DNA of 10,087 bases from Pseudomonadota bacterium. Its GTDB lineage: Bacteria; Pseudomonadota; Alphaproteobacteria; Acetobacterales; Acetobacteraceae. The stretch is from the NCBI GenBank assembly GCA_021805485.1, contig JAJZFF010000622.1, positions 1 through 10,087 on the forward strand, in the 5' to 3' direction. A program made the translations under genes and the position numbers. Shown piece after piece: positions 1 through 6,736 of the stretch; the first letter of the stretch is position 1; every line of letters starts with the position of its first letter. Below the pieces are notes generated by a model. It searched no databases and was not told the origin of the DNA. It saw only the letters and a program-made list of their open reading frames with translations.

Positions 1-197
1 TAGGCCGACACGCCAAACACCAGCAGCGCCGCGCCCAGCCCTTGCGGGTTCTCGCCCACCTGCGCCACCGTCAGCCAGACCAGCGCCGTACCGAGGGCGA
101 GGAAGGCGAGCACCGACCAGCCGATGCTGCGGATCAGCACGGAGAAGAACACGGGCTCCCCGATCTGCCCCACGGTCCGCCCGATCGCCCGCCACAT
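1..197 (-). CDS. Partial membrane protein, probably EI24/CysZ-like (N-terminal part only)
   Basis: This frame is open on the minus strand from an ATG at 197 to the left edge and gives about 65 residues, so the C-terminal part lies outside the window. The protein begins MWRAIGRTVGQIGEPVFFSV and continues into a hydrophobic stretch (about residues 27-43) that looks like a first transmembrane helix; a second hydrophobic segment starts near the window edge. The pattern of a short amphipathic start with a 'QIGEP' turn just before a membrane helix resembles EI24-domain (CysZ-like) proteins of alphaproteobacteria, inner-membrane proteins of which some are linked to sulfate uptake. A GTG at 215 is in frame and would add six residues; neither start has a strong ribosome binding site. 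The gene is divergent from the sugar importer operon. The coding call is moderate and the family call is tentative. Confidence 0.5.
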   Translation of the reverse strand, partial: MWRAIGRTVGQIGEPVFFSVLIRSIGWSVLAFLALGTALVWLTVAQVGENPQGLGAALLVFGVSA

Positions 198-390
198 GAA
201 GGTCAGCCGCCCCACATCAGCCGCAGCAGAGGCGGCGTTCGGCGCACGCTAGGCCGACGGCGCAGAGATTGTCGAGCCGGCGCTCTGGCCCGCCTCCTCT
301 GGCCCGCCTCGTCAGCCGCGGTTTGGGCGGAACCGGCCGAGCCGGATCTGCGTGGTGCCGCATCGCGCCAGGATTTCGTGCCGCGCTGCA

Positions 391-419
391 CCTTGACGGC
401 CGCGCGGCCGCGCGCAAGG
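391..419 (+). promoter_or_regulatory. Possible promoter/operator element upstream of the importer operon
   Basis: The 269-base gap between the divergent left-edge gene and the binding-protein gene shows no convincing short gene. Within it, CCTTGACG at 391-398 contains a good -35-like TTGAC. The CCTTG at 391-395 is matched by CAAGG at 415-419, with the self-complementary GGCCGCGCGGCC (398-409) between them. Arms and inner palindrome do not share the same centre, so this is not a clean operator. No good -10 hexamer is seen 16-18 bases downstream. The element is listed as a candidate because it sits about 70 bases before the start codon. Confidence 0.2.
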
Positions 420-453
420 CTCCGCGCCGTCCCGGGAGGCGGGGACCAAACAC

Positions 454-459
454 GGAGGA
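454..459 (+). promoter_or_regulatory. Ribosome binding site deciding the start of the binding protein
   Basis: GGAGGA at 454-459 lies 7 bases before the ATG at 467. It supports that start over the in-frame upstream starts beginning at 269, whose extra residues are arginine-rich and unlike a signal peptide. An in-frame GTG at 461 is too close to the GGAGGA to be preferred. Confidence 0.75.
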
Positions 460-466
460 TGTGCGT

Positions 467-1462
467 ATGACTCGCTTGCTTTCGACCCGGATCAGCCGCC
501 GCGCGGTCGCTGCCGGCGCCGTGCCGGTCTCGCTTGCGCTCGCTGGCTTCCCGCGCGCTCCGCGGGCAGCGGGGAAGCAGATCGCCTATCTCACCCCGGG
601 GCTCGACCTGCCCTTCTGGCGAACCCTCGCCAAGGGTATTGCCGATACCGGCGCCGGCCATGGCTTCAAGACCACCACATACGACAGTCACAACAACGCC
701 CAGACCCAGCTGCAGAACGCGCAGGACGCGATCGCCCGCAAGGTGGACGGCATCATCATCTCGCCCACCGACAGCTCCACCTGCCCCTCGGTGCTCGATG
801 CCGCCAAGCGCGCGGGTATCCCGGTCGTCATTGCCGATATCGGCACGACCAGCGGCGACTATGTCTCCTTCATCATTTCGGACAACACCGAGGGCGCCTA
901 TGGCACCGGTGTCGCGTTTGCCAAGGCGATGAAGGCGAAGGGCTGGGAGAAGGGCAGCGTCGGCCTCGTCACCATCTCGCTCGCGCGCAACAACGGCAAG
1001 GCGCGCACCGCCGGCTTCCGCAAGGCGCTCGCCGAGGCGCATATCCGCGAGGCGGCGCTGTCGCAGATGCAAACCTACACCGCCGACGAGACCTTCAAGT
1101 TCGTCCAGGACATGCTCACCGCGCATCCCGACATGCGCGGTCTGTTCATCGAGACGGACCAGCCGACCATCGGGGCGCTGCGTGCCCTGCAGGCCACCCG
1201 GCGCGAGGGCCAGGTGCTGGTTGCCGCCTATGACGGCATTCCGGAGTTCGTCAAACTGCTGAAGGAGGGCAAGATCGTCGCCTCCGGCATGCAGCAGCCC
1301 TACCTGATGGGCGAGCGCTCGGCGCTGTCGCTGCTCGCGTATCTCGACGGCGGCAAGCCGGACAAGACGATCATCGTGCCGATCGAAGTCGTCACCAGCG
1401 AGAATGTCGACAAGCTGCTGCCAACGATCCGTACCACGGTGTTCGGCAACGAGATGACTTGA
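467..1462 (+). CDS. Sugar-type ABC transporter substrate-binding protein (periplasmic, ribose-binding-like)
   Basis: This is a 331-residue protein, the usual size for the periplasmic binding proteins of ribose/xylose/galactose importers (Peripla_BP_4-type fold). The N-terminus (MTRLLSTRISRRAVAAGAV, then Leu/Ala-rich to about residue 28) looks like a signal peptide. The ISRRAV at 9-14 resembles a twin-arginine export motif, and cleavage is plausible around residues 34-36 (RAAG). The mature part opens with a first strand and helix typical of the family (IAYLTPGLDLPFWRTLAKGI). It then has NNAQTQLQNAQDAIARKVDGIIISPTD-like spacing leading to the 'DGIIISPTDS' strand, and later 'VLVAAYDGIPEFVKLLKEGKI' as in the second lobe. 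The gene is first in an operon with its ATPase and permease; the stop is one base before the next start. The substrate cannot be read from sequence; a sugar or polyol is likely but not proven. Confidence 0.9.
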   Translation: MTRLLSTRISRRAVAAGAVPVSLALAGFPRAPRAAGKQIAYLTPGLDLPFWRTLAKGIADTGAGHGFKTTTYDSHNNAQTQLQNAQDAIARKVDGIIISPTDSSTCPSVLDAAKRAGIPVVIADIGTTSGDYVSFIISDNTEGAYGTGVAFAKAMKAKGWEKGSVGLVTISLARNNGKARTAGFRKALAEAHIREAALSQMQTYTADETFKFVQDMLTAHPDMRGLFIETDQPTIGALRALQATRREGQVLVAAYDGIPEFVKLLKEGKIVASGMQQPYLMGERSALSLLAYLDGGKPDKTIIVPIEVVTSENVDKLLPTIRTTVFGNEMT

Positions 1463-1463
1463 G

Positions 1464-3353
1464 TTGGCGGACCTGCTGGCGCTTTCCGACATCTGGAAGC
1501 GCTTCGGGGCGACGATTGCTCTCGCCGGCGCCGATTTCACCCTCGGCGCCGGCGAAGTTCATGCGCTCGTCGGTGCCAACGGCGCCGGCAAGAGCACGCT
1601 CTCACGTGTCATTTCCGGCCACATCCAACCCGACCGCGGCGATCTCCGTCTCGACGGCCGCCCGCTGCGCCATGCCAACGCGCGCGAGGCGATCCGCAGC
1701 GGCATCGCCATGGTGACGCAGGAGACCTCGCTCGCGCCCGATCTCTCGGTGCTGGAAAACATCATGCTGCCGCGCCTGGGCCAGCGTGGCCGGCTGGATT
1801 GGCGCGGTATGCGTGCGCACGCAGGCCACCTGATCGAAGAGTTCGGCCAGGAGGGTGGGCTGTCGCTCGATGTTCCGGTCCGGGCATTGTCCATCGGCCA
1901 GCGTCAGATGGTCGAAATCCTCAAGGCCCTGGCGATCGATTCCCGGGTCATTATCTTCGACGAGCCGACCGCCTCGCTGTCGCCGATGGAGAGCGAGATC
2001 CTGTTCGGCATCATCCGTGCCCTGGCCGCGCGGGGCCGGGGGGTGATCTTCGTCTCGCACCGGCTGGAAGAGATCTTCTCGGTCACCGACCGCATCACCG
2101 TGCTGCGCGAAGGTCGCGTCGTCGCCGCCGGCGTGGCGACTGACCACATCGCCCCACCCGAACTGGTGCGGCTGATGGTCGGGCGGGAGTTGTCGGACGT
2201 GTATGCCCGCGGCGCGCGGAGTGGCCGCGCGCCGGGGAAGGTCGTGCTGAGCGTCTCCCATCTCGCCGCACCGCCGCGGGTGCGCGATGTTTCCTTCACC
2301 GTGCGCGCCGGGGAGATCGTGGGGCTCGCCGGGCTGGTGGGGGCCGGGCGCTCGGAGACGGTGGAGACGATTTTCGGCCTACGCCCAGCTTCCGCCGGCC
2401 GCATCGAACTCGACGGCCGGGCCTTCCGCGCGCGGTCTCCGCGTGCGGCGATTCGCGCCGGGATCGGGCTCATCCCGGAGGACCGGCGCGGGCAGGGGAT
2501 CGTGCCGGATTTCTCGGTGCGCGAGAATCTCATGCTGGCCCATCTCGGCGACCATCACGGCCCCGGTCTCGGCTACGACCGGCGGAGCAGCACCGTGCAA
2601 GCGCTCCTGGAGACGCTCGGCCTGCCGGCGCATCGCGTGCTCGACGCCTCCATGCTCACCTTCTCCGGCGGCATGCAGCAGAAAGTCATCCTCGCGCGCT
2701 GGCTGTTGCTCGGCCCGAAGCTGCTGCTGCTCGACGAGCCCACGCGCGGGGTCGATATCGGCACCCGCGCGAGCATCTACGCGCTGCTGCGCCGCATCGC
2801 CGGGGAGGGTGTAGCGGTGGTGATGGTGTCGTCGGATTTCGAGGAAGTGATCGGGCTCGCCGACCGCATCGTGGTTCTGAGTGATGGCGTGACCGTGACC
2901 GAGATCCCCGGCGATCTGGTCGATATCGAGAATCTCGCCATGTTCGCGGCGCCGCGATCCTCCGCCGCCCGTACCCGCACGCTGCTCGTCGCGCTGCGCG
3001 AGGCGTATGGCGGCATCGCCTGCTGGCTCGGGCTCGATGGCGAGCGGCTGTTCTGTTTCGACCGGGTCGGCGACGACGAGGCTGCCGACCCCGGATTTGC
3101 CGCCGGCGGCTTCGCCCCGATCGCGGCGACCCGTATCGCGGCCGCGCTCGCCGCCCGCGCCGAGGGCTTCGTCTCCGAAGCCGACGGGCGTGCCAGTCTG
3201 CTGGTGCCGATCCGTGGTCGGCGCGGGCATGATCTTGGCATGATCGGGCTGATGCTGCCGCCCCGGGCGGCTCTGCCAGACGCGGCCGCCGTGCGGGCGC
3301 GTATCGAAGCGGCGACGGCCCTCCCCACCCTGACGATCGCGGACGCCGCATGA
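1464..3353 (+). CDS. Sugar ABC transporter ATPase, two nucleotide-binding domains plus a C-terminal GAF-like extension
   Basis: This cytoplasmic energy-coupling subunit has 629 residues; RbsA/XylG-type double ATPases normally have about 500. Domain 1 shows Walker A GANGAGKST (37-45), Q-loop Q86, signature LSIGQ (142-146), Walker B IIFDEPT (163-169) and switch H199. Domain 2 shows a degenerate Walker A GLVGAGRSE (290-298, Lys replaced by Arg), signature FSGGMQQ (400-406), Walker B LLLLDEPT (420-427) and Ser457 where domain 1 has His. Such asymmetry is normal in this family. Residues from about 503 to 629 lie beyond the family's usual end. They form an alpha/beta segment (LLVALREAYGGIACWLGL ... 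LLVPIRGR ... LGMIGLML) resembling a small GAF domain; this is pattern reading only. The start is TTG at 1464, the only start between an in-frame TGA at 1455 and the conserved domain. It lies one base after the previous stop with a weak ribosome site, suggesting translational coupling. The gene overlaps the permease by ATGA. Confidence 0.93.
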   Translation: MADLLALSDIWKRFGATIALAGADFTLGAGEVHALVGANGAGKSTLSRVISGHIQPDRGDLRLDGRPLRHANAREAIRSGIAMVTQETSLAPDLSVLENIMLPRLGQRGRLDWRGMRAHAGHLIEEFGQEGGLSLDVPVRALSIGQRQMVEILKALAIDSRVIIFDEPTASLSPMESEILFGIIRALAARGRGVIFVSHRLEEIFSVTDRITVLREGRVVAAGVATDHIAPPELVRLMVGRELSDVYARGARSGRAPGKVVLSVSHLAAPPRVRDVSFTVRAGEIVGLAGLVGAGRSETVETIFGLRPASAGRIELDGRAFRARSPRAAIRAGIGLIPEDRRGQGIVPDFSVRENLMLAHLGDHHGPGLGYDRRSSTVQALLETLGLPAHRVLDASMLTFSGGMQQKVILARWLLLGPKLLLLDEPTRGVDIGTRASIYALLRRIAGEGVAVVMVSSDFEEVIGLADRIVVLSDGVTVTEIPGDLVDIENLAMFAAPRSSAARTRTLLVALREAYGGIACWLGLDGERLFCFDRVGDDEAADPGFAAGGFAPIAATRIAAALAARAEGFVSEADGRASLLVPIRGRRGHDLGMIGLMLPPRAALPDAAAVRARIEAATALPTLTIADAA

Positions 3354-4333
3354 GCATGACCGAGCCCCTTCCCGGCGCGCCCGCGCGCCGATCCGTTGCG
3401 CGCCGCCTCATCACCCAGATCGAAGCGCGGATGTTGCTGCTCACGCTCGTCGTGATGGCCGCGCTTTCCGTGGTTTCACCTTATTTCCTCACCGCCAACA
3501 ATCTGCTCAACGCCATGGACCAGTCGGTGGTGGTTGGCATGGTGGCGCTGGGCCAGACCATGGTGATCCTGATCGGCGGGATCGACCTCTCGGTGGGCTC
3601 GCTCGCTGGCGTCACCGGCATGGTGCTGGGGTTGACCCTGCCCGCGTTGGGCCTGCCCGGCGCGGTGGGGCTTGCGCTGCTCACCGGCGCACTGGCCGGG
3701 CTCGCGAGCGGGGCGATCATCATTTTCGGCCGACTGGCGCCGTTCGTCGTCACGCTCGGCGTGATGTCGATCGGGCGCAGCATGGCCTACGTGATCAGCG
3801 GCGCCAATTCGGTGGGCGAGCTGCCGGCCAGGCTGGGCCGGCTGTCGACCGACACGATCGGCGGGCTGCCGGTGAATTTCGCTATCCTGCTCGCCGCCTA
3901 TGGCGCGGCGTGGTGGTTCCTCACCCGCGCGAAGGGCGGGCGGACGCTCTACGCCATCGGCTCGAACGCCGAGGCGGCGCGTGTCGCCGGGCTTTCCATC
4001 CGGCTCTGGAGCATCCTCGCCTATGGCTTCTCCGGGCTGATGAGCGCGGTGGCGGCAACATTCCTCGCCTCGCGCATTCTCTCGGTCGATCCGATCGGCG
4101 GCAACGGGCTGGAGCTGGACGCCATTGCCGCGGTCGTGATCGGCGGCGCCAGCCTGTTTGGTGGCCGCGGCTCGATCATCGGCACGCTGTTCGGCGTCTT
4201 CATCATGGTGTTCATCCGCAACGGGCTGAACCTGCTCAACGTCTCGCCCTACTGGCAGGGCACCGCGATCGGTTCGATCATCATCGCCGCCGTGCTCGCC
4301 GAGCGGCTGCTGAGCGATCGCGGGCGCGGATAG
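3350..4333 (+). CDS. Sugar ABC transporter permease (ribose-type, BPD_transp_2 family)
   Basis: This 327-residue inner-membrane protein has many hydrophobic segments (for example about 28-47, 60-76, 85-100, 103-125, 130-150, 178-193 and several after 218). GIDLSVGS at 77-84 is a hallmark of RbsC/XylH-type permeases. The cytoplasmic loop GSNAEAARVAGLS (204-216) is the coupling loop that contacts the ATPase. The length is normal for the family. It probably forms a homodimeric channel with two copies of the double ATPase or one, as in related importers. The ATG at 3350 overlaps the ATPase stop (ATGA), and a second in-frame ATG occurs two codons later, so the exact start could be 3350 or 3356. 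The substrate is unknown. Confidence 0.93.
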   Translation: MSMTEPLPGAPARRSVARRLITQIEARMLLLTLVVMAALSVVSPYFLTANNLLNAMDQSVVVGMVALGQTMVILIGGIDLSVGSLAGVTGMVLGLTLPALGLPGAVGLALLTGALAGLASGAIIIFGRLAPFVVTLGVMSIGRSMAYVISGANSVGELPARLGRLSTDTIGGLPVNFAILLAAYGAAWWFLTRAKGGRTLYAIGSNAEAARVAGLSIRLWSILAYGFSGLMSAVAATFLASRILSVDPIGGNGLELDAIAAVVIGGASLFGGRGSIIGTLFGVFIMVFIRNGLNLLNVSPYWQGTAIGSIIIAAVLAERLLSDRGRG

Positions 4334-4337
4334 CGGC

Positions 4338-5228
4338 ATGGGCCCACACGCGGTTCTCGCCTGCGAGGACAACCTCGCTTTCATGCCGAAGCTGGCGGAC
4401 GGGCAGATGAAGCTGGTCGTCACCTCGCCGCCGTACAATATCGGCAAGGAATACGAGCGCCGCGCGCCGCTCGACGTCTACGTGCTCGGACAGGAAGCGG
4501 TGATCGCCGAGTGCGTGCGCCTGCTGCACCCGCAGGGCTCGCTGTGCTGGCAGGTCGGCAACCATGTGCAGGACGGCGAGGTGTTCCCGCTCGATGCCGT
4601 GCTTTACCCGCTGTTCAAGCGGTTCGGCCTGAAGCTGCGCAACCGCATCGTCTGGCACTTCGAGCACGGACTGCACTGCACCAAGCGCCTTTCGGGGCGG
4701 CATGAGACCATCCTCTGGTTCACCAAGGGCGACGATTATACGTTCAATCTTGATGCGATCCGGGTGCCGGCCAAGTATCCGCAGAAGAAGCACTTCAAGG
4801 GCCCGCGGGTGGGGCAACTGTCCGGGAACCCGCTCGGCAAGAACCCTGGCGATGTCTGGATTCTGCCCAACGTGAAAAGCAACCACGTCGAGAAGACCAT
4901 TCACCCCTGCCAGTTTCCGGTCGAGCTCGTCGAGCGCCTGGTGCTCGCGATGACCGCGCCAGGGGACAGCGTTCTTGATCCCTACATGGGCGTCGGCAGC
5001 AGTCTCATTGCCGCACTGAAGCATGGTCGCAACGGCTTCGGCTGCGATGTGTCGGCGGCTTATGTGGCGTTGGCACGCCAGCGCCTCGATGCGCTGGCGG
5101 CTGGCCAACTCAGGCTGCGGCCGATGGATCGGCCAGTTTATGATCCCTCGCGGCTCTCCGGCGGCCAGCGCCGGGCCGCGCCGGCGGTGACCCCGCCATC
5201 GATGACCAGTTCAGACCCCGTCATGTAG
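4338..5228 (+). CDS. Site-specific DNA methyltransferase, beta class (N4-cytosine or N6-adenine), apparently orphan
   Basis: This 296-residue protein would transfer a methyl group from S-adenosylmethionine to an exocyclic amino group in a DNA target. The catalytic motif IV TSPPYNIG (29-36) is near the N-terminus. The SAM-binding motif I DPYMGVGSS (214-222, a variant of DPFxGxGTT) is near the C-terminus; that order defines the beta class. TSPPY is common in N4-cytosine enzymes but also occurs in adenine enzymes, so the methylated base is undecided. The middle (about 90-190, including SGRHETILWFTKGD and NVKSNHVEKTIHPCQFP) would carry the target-recognition part. No restriction endonuclease is present. 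The gene starts 4 bases after the permease stop with no clear ribosome site, so it is probably read from the importer transcript. The last 30 or so residues overlap the opposing dehydrogenase gene and look unstructured (Pro/Ser/Thr-rich). Confidence 0.9.
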   Translation: MGPHAVLACEDNLAFMPKLADGQMKLVVTSPPYNIGKEYERRAPLDVYVLGQEAVIAECVRLLHPQGSLCWQVGNHVQDGEVFPLDAVLYPLFKRFGLKLRNRIVWHFEHGLHCTKRLSGRHETILWFTKGDDYTFNLDAIRVPAKYPQKKHFKGPRVGQLSGNPLGKNPGDVWILPNVKSNHVEKTIHPCQFPVELVERLVLAMTAPGDSVLDPYMGVGSSLIAALKHGRNGFGCDVSAAYVALARQRLDALAAGQLRLRPMDRPVYDPSRLSGGQRRAAPAVTPPSMTSSDPVM

Positions 5229-5959
5229 CGCGAGCCGTCCGAGGCCAGGAACAGCACGCCCTCGGCGATCTCCTCGGCCGTGCCGGCGCGCCCGCTCGGC
5301 ACCTCGCGGGCCAGCGCGTGCGGGTCGATCGGCGCGTTGCGGCCGGCTCCGGTGGCGCCGGTCGGAATCTTCGTCCAGATCGGCGTGTCGATGATCCCCG
5401 GATGGATGGTGTTGACCCGGATGCCGTCGCCGGCGACAGCGCATTCCAGCGCCACCGCCTTGGCGAACAGCCGTACCCCGCCCTTGGTCGCGCAATAGCC
5501 CGCGAGCCCGGCCGAGCCGCGGATGCCGGCGACCGAGGACATGATCACGATCGAGCCGCCGCCGGCCCGCCGCATCGCCGGCACGGCGTGCTTCACGGCG
5601 AGAAAGACGCCATCCATGTTCACCGCGATCTGCCGCCGCCAGTCGGCCAGCGTCATGTCGATCGCCGGGACCAGCAGGCCGATGCCGGCATTGGCGACCA
5701 TCACGTCCAGCCGCCCGTACATCCGCTCGGCGGCCTCGATCACCTCCGGCCAGCGCGCCTCGTCGGTGACATCCTGCGCCAGCGCCATCGCCGCTCCGCC
5801 AGCCTTCGCAATCGAAGCGGCGACGGCGGCGGCACCCGCGGCGTCGATGTCGGTCACCACGACCCTGGCACCCTCGCGCGCCAGCAGCCGGGCCGAGGCG
5901 GCGCCGATGCCCGAGGCGCCGCCGGTGACGATGGCGACCTTGTTCTGGACCTGTCCCAT
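5138..5959 (-). CDS. Short-chain dehydrogenase/reductase (SDR family, NAD(P)-dependent)
   Basis: This 273-residue soluble oxidoreductase is of the classical SDR type. It has the cofactor motif TGGASGIG (12-19), D37 at the end of the second strand (favouring NAD over NADP), NAG at 90-92, N114, S142 and the YCATK active site (Y155, K159), so the catalytic tetrad is complete. The C-terminal YMTGSELVIDGG is also typical of the family. Likely chemistry is interconversion of a secondary alcohol and a ketone; the substrate is not identifiable. The ATG at 5959 is preceded by AGGAAGAAGG (complement of 5962-5971), a good ribosome site. The frame stays open far upstream but that part lies antisense to the next gene. 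The tail after the conserved GG is about 20 residues longer than usual and runs 91 bases into the 3' end of the methyltransferase gene. Confidence 0.93.
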   Translation of the reverse strand: MGQVQNKVAIVTGGASGIGAASARLLAREGARVVVTDIDAAGAAAVAASIAKAGGAAMALAQDVTDEARWPEVIEAAERMYGRLDVMVANAGIGLLVPAIDMTLADWRRQIAVNMDGVFLAVKHAVPAMRRAGGGSIVIMSSVAGIRGSAGLAGYCATKGGVRLFAKAVALECAVAGDGIRVNTIHPGIIDTPIWTKIPTGATGAGRNAPIDPHALAREVPSGRAGTAEEIAEGVLFLASDGSRYMTGSELVIDGGVTAGAARRWPPESREGS

Positions 5960-6031
5960 TGCCTTCTTCCTGGTGCTTCCCCACTCTGCTCCGCAGTCTG
6001 CCGTCGGCGGCCGAATTGGCAAGCGGCGCCC

Positions 6032-6045
6032 TTGACCTCGATCAA
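6032..6045. promoter_or_regulatory. Candidate FNR/FixK-type operator between divergent genes
   Basis: TTGACCTCGATCAA is a palindrome with perfect TTGA-N6-TCAA half-sites; it differs from the TTGAT-N4-ATCAA consensus of FNR/FixK regulators at one base. Flanking bases extend the arms to CCTTGA/TCAAGG (6030-6035 and 6042-6047). It lies in the 139-base gap, 72 bases from the dehydrogenase start and 53 from the start of the 200-residue protein, so it could serve either or both. No convincing -10 box is visible on either side, and TTGACC could alternatively be a -35 element. Confidence 0.45.
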
Positions 6046-6098
6046 GGCGCGGGCGCCGGCCGTCCCCGAGGCTGGGGGCGAGCGAGAGGAGAACGATC

Positions 6099-6701
6099 AT
6101 GGTCGGTCTGGTTCTGAGCACCGAGCAGGTGCGCGCCGCGCCCCCGGAGGTGCGGGAGTGGATCAAGGGTCTGATCGATGCCGAACTGGCCGGTGCGTTC
6201 GCGCCGCAGCGGGAGGCGCCGGCGACGCTCGCCTCCCTCAGCGTGCCCGAAGCAGCAGCGATCGCCGGGCGCATCCAGGGCGATTTCCTCACCCTGCAAC
6301 TGTTCTTCGAGCTCGGCCGCGAGGCACCGCCGGGCGCGCCGCAGCCGCCGCACCTGCACCGCGCCGCCATCGCCGACATCGTCCGCCACGTGCGCCTGCC
6401 GAGCCCGGACCGGTTCGGCGCCGCCATCGAGGCGATCCAGGAGGCTTTCCGACAGGTCAGGGGCGATCCGCAGGCAGCCCTGTTCGGCTTCGACCAGCGC
6501 GGCGGCATCTACGTGCATGAGAACACGCAGAGGGCGATCCACGCGGTCTGGGAACGTTTCGTCGGCGCCCAGCCGGTGAGTGCGGAGGCCGCGCCGCCTC
6601 CACCCATGCCCATGCCACCCATGCCCATGCCGCCCATGTCCATGCCGCCCTTGGCCCAGGAAGGCGGGCTGGCCCCGTTTCCGGGCGAGGCGGACCACTG
6701 A
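6099..6701 (+). CDS. Conserved-looking hypothetical protein with Pro/Met-rich C-terminal tail
   Basis: I do not recognise this 200-residue protein. The ATG at 6099 follows a good ribosome site (GAGAGGA at 6084-6090). There is no signal peptide or membrane helix, so it is probably cytoplasmic. Residues 1-155 look mostly helical (for example VREWIKGLIDAELAG, EAAAIAGRIQGDFLTLQLFFEL, RFGAAIEAIQEAFRQV). They are followed by a short segment FGFDQRGGIYVHENTQRAIHAVWERF that could be a small hairpin plus helix. The tail from about residue 163 is low-complexity: AAPPPP, then PPMPM repeated (168-182), then PPLAQEGGLAPFPGEADH. Met-rich repeats bind copper or silver in some proteins, but that is only a possibility here, because the protein lacks a periplasmic signal and no metal gene is nearby. 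It has its own upstream region with the palindrome at 6032-6045. Codon use matches the neighbours, so it is likely a real gene. Confidence 0.78.
   Translation: MVGLVLSTEQVRAAPPEVREWIKGLIDAELAGAFAPQREAPATLASLSVPEAAAIAGRIQGDFLTLQLFFELGREAPPGAPQPPHLHRAAIADIVRHVRLPSPDRFGAAIEAIQEAFRQVRGDPQAALFGFDQRGGIYVHENTQRAIHAVWERFVGAQPVSAEAAPPPPMPMPPMPMPPMSMPPLAQEGGLAPFPGEADH
6600..6644 (+). repeat. Three tandem 15-base repeats inside the coding region
   Basis: The unit CCRCCCATGYCCATG occurs three times head to tail (6600-6614, 6615-6629, 6630-6644), the third with G for A and T for C changes. Being 15 bases long, each unit adds the five residues PPMPM (PPMSM in the third), so gain or loss of units would keep the reading frame. 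Partial units flank the array on both sides. Confidence 0.9.
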
Positions 6702-6736
6702 ACCAGGCGACTCGGGGCGCAGCATGGGGTCCGCCG

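Noticed and set aside
269..466. N-terminal extension of the binding protein by 66 residues
   Set aside because: The added residues are Arg/Pro-rich and would bury the signal peptide; GGAGGA and ATG at 467 explain the start.
203..1540. A 445-residue minus-strand open frame opposite the binding protein
   Set aside because: The plus strand encodes a clear periplasmic binding protein with signal peptide and ribosome site; the antisense translation is low-complexity.
3476..4447. A 323-residue minus-strand frame opposite the permease
   Set aside because: The plus strand has a canonical permease with GIDLSVGS; the antisense product is His/Arg/Asp-rich shadow sequence.
4338..5228. A restriction-modification system
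   Set aside because: Only the methyltransferase is present; no endonuclease-like or specificity gene lies next to it within the window.
5960..6508. N-terminal extension of the dehydrogenase to 456 residues
   Set aside because: The SDR fold begins at MGQVQNKVAIVTGG with its own ribosome site, and the extension is antisense to the 200-residue protein.
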